Positions 5,728 to 9,755 of a DNA stretch of 9,755 nt are shown piece by piece. How positions within the stretch are numbered: position 1 is the stretch's first letter; each line of letters starts with the position of its first letter. Under the pieces are notes generated by a model. That model saw only the letters and a program-made list of their open reading frames with translations. It was not told the DNA's origin and ran no database searches. A program made the translations under genes and the position numbers. This stretch comes from Dehalococcoidia bacterium (GTDB lineage Bacteria; Chloroflexota; Dehalococcoidia; GIF9; UBA5629). The DNA lies in assembly GCA_016927965.1 (NCBI GenBank), contig JAFGLP010000184.1, positions 1-9,755 of the forward strand, given 5' to 3'.

Positions 5728-7557
5728 TTGCAGAAATTCCGTGAAGACATAAGAAATATTGCTATTGTCGCGCATGTAGACCACGGCAAGACCAGCCTGG
5801 TCGATGCCCTGCTTAAACAGAGCAAGGTTTTCCGCGATAACCAGCAGGTCGGCGAGCTGATTATGGACCGCAACGCGCTGGAGCGCGAGAAGGGCATAAC
5901 CATACTGGCCAAGAATACCGCCATCATGTACAGGGGCGTCAAGATCAATATTATCGATACTCCGGGCCATGCAGATTTCAGCGGTGAGGTGGAGCGCGTC
6001 ATCAACATGGCCGACGGCTGCCTGCTGCTGGTGGACTCGGTGGAAGGGCCCATGCCGCAGACCCGCTTTGTATTGAGGCAGGCTTTCGGCCGTGGGCTGA
6101 AACCGATCGTGGTGATCAACAAGATCGACCGTGAGCAGGCGCGTATAGCCGAGGTGGTCAGCCTGACGCAGGACCTGTTCCTGGAGCTTGCCACCATTGA
6201 TGACCAGCTCGATTTCCCCGTGCTGTATGCCAGCGCACGCAACGGCACCTGCACGGCTGACCCTGCCACAGAAGGGACCGACATGGTTCCTCTCTTTGAA
6301 GCCATACTGAAAAATGTCCCTCCGCCTGCCATTGACGAGGGTCCCTTCCAGATGCTGGTGTCCAACCTGGACTACGACAGTTATAAAGGCAGGTTCGCCA
6401 TCGGACGGTTGCGCCGGGGAAGCGTAAAGCCCAAAGACACTGTTGCAGTGATCGGGGCGGACGGCAGCCCGCGCAGGTACGAGGTGACCGATGTATTTAC
6501 CTTCATGGGTCTGACAAGGTTGTCGGTGGAAGAGGCCTCAGCGGGCGAGATCGTATCCATAACAGGCCTGGAGGCGGTCAGCATAGGCGATACCGTGGTT
6601 GATCCCGAGCACCCGGAAGCCCTTCCCCGCATCGAGATCGGCGAACCTACGGTCAAAATGACTTTTGGTGTCAATGGCTCACCATTTGCAGGAAGGGAGG
6701 GCAAATACTGCACTTCACGGCAACTGCGCGAACGTCTTTACCGTGAGCTTGAGGTCAATATCAGCCTGCACGTGCAGGATACCGACAGCCCGGATCTTTT
6801 CCTGGTATCTGGCAGGGGCGAGCTGCACCTCGCCATTCTGGTTGAGACCATGCGCAGGCAGGACTATGAATTTGAGATTTCCCGCCCGGAAGCCATCACC
6901 CATGAGGAAAACGGGAAGACCATGGAACCGGTCGAGCAGCTAATACTTGACACGCGTGAAGAATATATCGGCGTGATCACGGAGATGCTGGCCAAACGCC
7001 TGGGTAAGATGACCGACATGCACAATGACGGGAAGGGTAATTTACGCATGGAATACAAGATTCCCACCCGCGGCCTGATCGGGTTCCGTAGCGCATTCCT
7101 GACCGCCACCCGCGGCGAAGGTGTCATCAACACCATCTTCATGGGTTTCGAACCTTATGCAGGTGAAATTGCTTCAACCCGCAGCGGCGCACTGGTGGCT
7201 GCCGAAGAAGGGGTAGCTGTGACCTACGGCCTTAATAATTCCCAGGAGAGGGGAGTTACCTTCATAGAGCCGGGGACGCCGGTTTACGAGGGGATGATAG
7301 TGGGCATCAACTCCCGCCCGACTGATCTGGCGGTCAATGTATGTAAAGAAAAGAAACAGACCAACATCCGCTCATCAACGTCAGACATCGCGGTACGCCT
7401 GACCCCGGCCCTGAAATTCAGCCTGGAAGAATCGATGGACTTCATCAGCAGCGACGAACTGGTGGAGGTCACGCCCAGGAATATAAGGTTGAGGAAGAAA
7501 CTGCTCACGCAGAACGAGAGGTTCAGGTCCAAGAAGGCCGCCGAGCGGGCGGCTTAA
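5728..7557 (+). CDS. typA: ribosome-associated translational GTPase TypA/BipA
   Basis: A full-length 609-residue TypA/BipA, a GTPase that binds the 70S ribosome at the elongation-factor site and aids 50S assembly and stress or cold adaptation. G motifs: G1 AHVDHGKT (15-22), switch I EREKGITI (52-59), G3 DTPGH (77-81), G4 NKID (131-134), G5 SAR (169-171). Beta-barrel and EF-G-like domains III and V follow. The C-terminal domain carries TRGLIGFRSAFLTATRGEG (about 448-466), a stretch specific to BipA rather than LepA or EF-G. The start is TTG 5728: an in-frame TAA at 5707 rules out anything longer, no ATG lies between, and GGGGG (5718-5722) provides a ribosome site five bases away. The gene appears monocistronic and converges on the flavoprotein gene with 16 bases between the stops. 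Confidence 0.96.
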   Translation: MQKFREDIRNIAIVAHVDHGKTSLVDALLKQSKVFRDNQQVGELIMDRNALEREKGITILAKNTAIMYRGVKINIIDTPGHADFSGEVERVINMADGCLLLVDSVEGPMPQTRFVLRQAFGRGLKPIVVINKIDREQARIAEVVSLTQDLFLELATIDDQLDFPVLYASARNGTCTADPATEGTDMVPLFEAILKNVPPPAIDEGPFQMLVSNLDYDSYKGRFAIGRLRRGSVKPKDTVAVIGADGSPRRYEVTDVFTFMGLTRLSVEEASAGEIVSITGLEAVSIGDTVVDPEHPEALPRIEIGEPTVKMTFGVNGSPFAGREGKYCTSRQLRERLYRELEVNISLHVQDTDSPDLFLVSGRGELHLAILVETMRRQDYEFEISRPEAITHEENGKTMEPVEQLILDTREEYIGVITEMLAKRLGKMTDMHNDGKGNLRMEYKIPTRGLIGFRSAFLTATRGEGVINTIFMGFEPYAGEIASTRSGALVAAEEGVAVTYGLNNSQERGVTFIEPGTPVYEGMIVGINSRPTDLAVNVCKEKKQTNIRSSTSDIAVRLTPALKFSLEESMDFISSDELVEVTPRNIRLRKKLLTQNERFRSKKAAERAA

Positions 7558-7582
7558 AGCGGCATGCACACCGTTATTTTTT
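7558..7582 (+). terminator. weak intrinsic terminator for typA
   Basis: AGCGG (7558-7562) can pair with CCGTT (7571-7575) across an eight-base loop, one pair being G-T, and the hairpin is followed by A and six T (7577-7582). The stem is short, so efficiency is doubtful. It overlaps the end of the convergent flavoprotein gene. Confidence 0.3.
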
Positions 7583-8113
7583 ATCTTTGATCTTTTTAAC
7601 CAGTGTAGCCAGGTCTCCTGATAGGTACGGGTTGCCCGCAGCCTGATGCGGTGTTTTGGCCAGCGTGGTTACGCTACCCAGCCATTTCATCCCGCAAGGT
7701 GAGGCATAGGTCCTGATGTTCTCTATGGCCTGCCCGATACCTCCCTCGGCCACCGCTATTCCGGCGCAGCCTTTGCCCTTCAGCTTTGGCCAGATTGGGC
7801 AGGTGCGGTCCATGAATGTTTTAAGCTGGCCTGACAGCATCTCGAAGAAAACGGGCGTGCCGAAGACCAGTACATCGGCTTCCAGCATCTTTGCATACAG
7901 GCCGGTCATACTGTCCTTGATCATGCAGACGCCTTTCCTGTCAGCCCCGCCCTTTTCGCAGGTCAGGCAGCCGGTGCAGGGCCTTACATCAAGCAAGCGG
8001 AGCAGGACGATTTTCGACTTGATGCCCTCAGCCTCCGCCAGCCGGTTGAGCTCGGTCAGCATCCATTCGGTATTGCCCTTGCGCGGCGAGCCGCAGACGC
8101 TTAACAGCCTCAT
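7574..8113 (-). CDS. flavodoxin-fold iron-sulfur-type flavoprotein (NADPH-dependent FMN reductase family)
   Basis: A 179-residue cytosolic flavoprotein. CGSPRKGNT (7-15) is the FMN phosphate-binding loop and FGTPVFFEMLSGQLKTFMDR (84-103) the isoalloxazine-side loop of this family. Four cysteines at 46, 49, 52 and 63 (CTGC-x2-C-x10-C) recall the compact Fe-S motif of archaeal and bacterial iron-sulfur flavoproteins, but the last gap is longer than in the classical form. A [4Fe-4S] cluster is therefore possible, not proven. It probably transfers electrons or reduces quinones or flavins. The ATG at 8113-8111 lies seven bases after the hisI stop with only a weak AGG ribosome site, so it is probably coupled to hisI translation. 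It is the last gene of the unit before convergent typA and is not known to take part in histidine synthesis. Confidence 0.8.
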   Translation of the reverse strand: MRLLSVCGSPRKGNTEWMLTELNRLAEAEGIKSKIVLLRLLDVRPCTGCLTCEKGGADRKGVCMIKDSMTGLYAKMLEADVLVFGTPVFFEMLSGQLKTFMDRTCPIWPKLKGKGCAGIAVAEGGIGQAIENIRTYASPCGMKWLGSVTTLAKTPHQAAGNPYLSGDLATLVKKIKDKK

Positions 8114-8120
8114 CCTGTAA

Positions 8121-8441
8121 TCACGCCAGGTCCTCTTTGCTGAAGCCGGTGAAGAAGCAGCTCCGGTTGCCTGTGTGGCAGGTTGGGCCGGCCGGTTCGG
8201 CCTGCACCAGCAGCGCGTCGCTGTCGCAGTCCTTGGCGATCGATTTTATTTTAAGCACGTTGCCGGATGTTTCACCTTTGTGCCATAGCTCCTTCCGGCT
8301 GCGGCTGTAGAACACCATCTCGCCCCTTTTCAGGGTCAGCTTCAAAGACTCTTTGTTGGCGTATCCCAGCATCAGCACGGCGCCGTCTTTAACGTCCTGC
8401 ACTATGACGGGGATAAGGCCTTTATCATCGAATTTCAGCAT
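8121..8441 (-). CDS. hisI: phosphoribosyl-AMP cyclohydrolase
   Basis: A 106-residue monofunctional HisI that opens the adenine ring of phosphoribosyl-AMP to give ProFAR, the third step of histidine synthesis. Diagnostic segments are [11 protein letters not shown] (23-33), [18 protein letters not shown] (44-61), the Mg2+ site DCDSD (71-75), and the zinc cysteines Cys72, Cys88 and Cys95 (within [11 protein letters not shown]). There is no HisE (PRA-PH) domain, so phosphoribosyl-ATP pyrophosphohydrolase must be encoded elsewhere. The ATG at 8441-8439 is preceded by a good AAGGAG, six bases away. It follows hisA by 45 bases; the gap contains nothing but this ribosome site. It acts immediately before HisA in the pathway. 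Confidence 0.95.
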   Translation of the reverse strand: MLKFDDKGLIPVIVQDVKDGAVLMLGYANKESLKLTLKRGEMVFYSRSRKELWHKGETSGNVLKIKSIAKDCDSDALLVQAEPAGPTCHTGNRSCFFTGFSKEDLA

Positions 8442-8486
8442 GGTCAGCTCCTTTTTGAATATAAACGGGATGTAATTGGACTGTAT

Positions 8487-9197
8487 TCAGGATAAGGCCA
8501 GGGCCTCTGCCAGGTCCAGGTCGCCGGTATAAAGGGCCCTGCCTATGATTGCCCCTTCAACGCCCAGTGTGGCCAGCTTCCTGAGATGGTTTATTGAGGA
8601 GATACCGCCCGAAGCCACAACCGGTATTTTGAGTTGTTTCACCATCTCTGCGGTGGCTTCGTAGTTCGGCTCGGTCAGCGTGCCGTCCCTCCTGACATCC
8701 GTGTAGATGATGCGTCTGGCACCGATGCCTTCCATAATCCGGCTCAGCTCGAGTGCCGTCATGGTGGATATCTTCAGCCATCCGTGGGTGGTGACGTAAG
8801 AATCGCGGGCGTCTATGCCGACTACGATGGTCTCACCGTATTTCTTAATAATGCGCCTGGTCAATTCGGCCTGCTCCACTGCCACGGTGCCGAGTATGAC
8901 CCTTTTAACGCCCAGCTTGATGATATGCTCGACCACCTCTTCCCTGCGGATGCCACCGCCCAGTTCCACATTCAATTGCGTATTCTTTACGATATTGCTT
9001 ATAGCTTCGTTGTTGCGCACCTCTCCGGCGGCGGCGCCGTCCAGGTCCACCAGGTGCAGCCAGCAGGCCCCTTTCTCCTGCCATTTGAGGGCTGTGGATA
9101 CAGGGTCTTCAGAGAAGACTGTCTCTTTGCTGAAGTCTCCCTGGTAGAGGCGTACGCACTTGCCGTTTTTCAGGTCGATAGCAGGTATAATTTCCAT
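8487..9197 (-). CDS. hisA: ProFAR isomerase (phosphoribosylformimino-5-aminoimidazole carboxamide ribotide isomerase)
   Basis: A complete 236-residue (beta/alpha)8-barrel enzyme that converts ProFAR to PRFAR by Amadori rearrangement, the fourth step of histidine synthesis. The catalytic Asp8 is in PAIDLKNGKCVRL, and Asp129 is in VGIDARD. Phosphate sites are ELGGGIR (78-84) with VILGT (100-104) in the first half, and VASGGIS with AIIGRALY near the C-terminus. TDVRRDGTLTEPN is the HisA-specific loop, arguing against HisF or the dual-function PriA, although PriA is close and only a search would exclude it. The ATG at 9197-9195 has AAGGGG as ribosome site, and that site overlaps the last codons and stop region of the CoA-transferase gene, three bases upstream. 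Translational coupling is likely. Confidence 0.94.
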   Translation of the reverse strand: MEIIPAIDLKNGKCVRLYQGDFSKETVFSEDPVSTALKWQEKGACWLHLVDLDGAAAGEVRNNEAISNIVKNTQLNVELGGGIRREEVVEHIIKLGVKRVILGTVAVEQAELTRRIIKKYGETIVVGIDARDSYVTTHGWLKISTMTALELSRIMEGIGARRIIYTDVRRDGTLTEPNYEATAEMVKQLKIPVVASGGISSINHLRKLATLGVEGAIIGRALYTGDLDLAEALALS

Positions 9198-9200
9198 GAT

Positions 9201-9755
9201 TCAGCCCCTTAAGATTACGCCCTTACCCGCAAGTGAGTCAATATCAGTTTCAGTATAGCCCGCTTCCAGCAAAATCTCCCGTGTATGCTCGCCGAGATGG
9301 GGCGCCCTGAAGTGTTTTACGGGGCCGATTTCCGAGCCCCTGCCCGGCAGGTTCGCCAGCTTGACTGCGCCGGTATCGGGGTGTTCCATGTTAAAAAATA
9401 TCTGCCGCGCCTGTACCTGGGGGTGTTCCAGAAGTTCGGGTATTTCGGAGACCGGGGCGCAGGGGACGCCGGCGGCATCCAGCTTGCTCAATATCTCATC
9501 GCCGGGGATTTTGCTCAAAATATCCGCCAGCTTTTCTGTAAGCAGGTCACGGTTAAGCAGCCGTTTTTCCCTGCTGGCGTAGAGCGGGTCGGCGGCCAGT
9601 GCATCCAGCCCCAGCGCCCGGCAGAAAGCCTGCCAGAATTTATCGTTGGTGACGCCGATGAAAACGTACCTGTCAGCGGATTGAAAGCACTGGTACGGCG
9701 CATAGACCGGGCTGGCCGAGCCCATTTTGGGCGTGGCATAGCCGGTCAGGGAATG
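9201..9755 (-). CDS. class III (CaiB/BaiF) CoA-transferase, C-terminal part
   Basis: The last 184 codons of a family III CoA-transferase, open to the right edge. It resembles the family by SASPVYAPYQCFQSADRYVF near the visible start, the tryptophan-containing NDKFWQAFCRALGL, and the region AGVPCAPVSEIPELLEHPQV. The ending HLGEHTREILLEAGYTETDI is the standard C-terminus. These enzymes move CoA between organic acids through an aspartyl-CoA intermediate; the catalytic Asp is in the missing N-terminal half, so activity cannot be judged. Substrates in the family include carnitine, formyl/oxalate, benzylsuccinate and bile acids. An internal ATG at 9725 is not the start, because the homologous sequence runs on through it. 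It heads the visible hisA-hisI-flavoprotein unit, though the promoter is outside. Confidence 0.87.
   Translation of the reverse strand, partial: HSLTGYATPKMGSASPVYAPYQCFQSADRYVFIGVTNDKFWQAFCRALGLDALAADPLYASREKRLLNRDLLTEKLADILSKIPGDEILSKLDAAGVPCAPVSEIPELLEHPQVQARQIFFNMEHPDTGAVKLANLPGRGSEIGPVKHFRAPHLGEHTREILLEAGYTETDIDSLAGKGVILRG

Noticed and set aside
5646..6365. Long minus-strand open frame (239 codons) opposite the start of typA
   Set aside because: typA is unmistakable on the other strand, and this frame is Ser/Met/Arg-rich with no motif.
7537..7553. GCCGCC...GGCGGC hairpin at the end of typA as a terminator
   Set aside because: It lies inside the coding region and is followed by TTAAAG rather than a T run.
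8634..9212. Plus-strand open frame (192 codons) opposite hisA
   Set aside because: hisA is certain on the minus strand; the plus frame has no recognisable domain.
1..9755. CRISPR array, insertion sequence, tRNA, attachment site or toxin-antitoxin pair
   Set aside because: No regularly spaced repeats, transposase or integrase motifs, cloverleaf-like segments or paired small genes were seen on either strand.

Overview
This window looks like a chromosomal stretch from a mid-GC bacterium. By gene content the best guess is an anaerobic, acyl-CoA-using member of the Chloroflexota, class Dehalococcoidia. The pointers are split MaoC-type hydratase subunits, a class III (CaiB/BaiF) CoA-transferase, a nitroreductase, an Fe-S-type flavoprotein and an archaeal-like UPF0200-type P-loop kinase. 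The taxonomic call is inference from family mix only. No rRNA, tRNA, insertion sequence, CRISPR array, phage gene or integrase is visible, and no obviously new multi-gene defence or mobile system is present. The content is mostly housekeeping and accessory metabolism.

Layout: (1) 1-690, minus strand. A dephospho-CoA-kinase-like P-loop protein is followed at the left edge by what may be the first 12 codons of another minus-strand gene with its own extended -10 promoter. (2) 691-991, a 301-base divergent intergenic region with a promoter for each direction and one doubtful 34-codon ORF. (3) 992-1923, plus strand. Two small hot-dog-fold proteins form the two halves of a split (R)-specific 3-hydroxyacyl-CoA dehydratase/enoyl-CoA hydratase, closed by a clear Rho-independent terminator at 1949-1979. 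(4) 2079-2822, plus strand, a lone FkbM-type methyltransferase. (5) 2929-5596, plus strand, a compact run of nitroreductase, a membrane-embedded M28 metallopeptidase and a HAD-IA phosphatase. (6) 5728-7557, plus strand, the ribosome-associated GTPase TypA/BipA, read from a TTG start. (7) 7574-9755, minus strand, convergent with typA. In transcription order it holds a CoA-transferase (running off the right edge), hisA, hisI and a flavodoxin-fold iron-sulfur-type flavoprotein, with gaps of 3, 45 and 7 bases, so probably one transcript.

How the genes may work together: the MaoC pair and the CoA-transferase belong to acyl-CoA chemistry (beta-oxidation-like or anaerobic acid activation), but they are in different transcription units. 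HisA and HisI catalyse adjacent histidine steps (HisI makes ProFAR, HisA isomerises it). They sit here without hisF, hisH, hisG or hisB, so the histidine pathway is dispersed or lies partly beyond the edge. The M28 peptidase is the most unusual single protein: hydrophobic segments are inserted between its first zinc ligands and the bridging aspartate. Two genes (the kinase-like gene and the HAD gene) lack a Shine-Dalgarno sequence and have promoter-like motifs that would start transcription almost at the start codon, suggesting leaderless mRNAs. All promoter calls are by eye.
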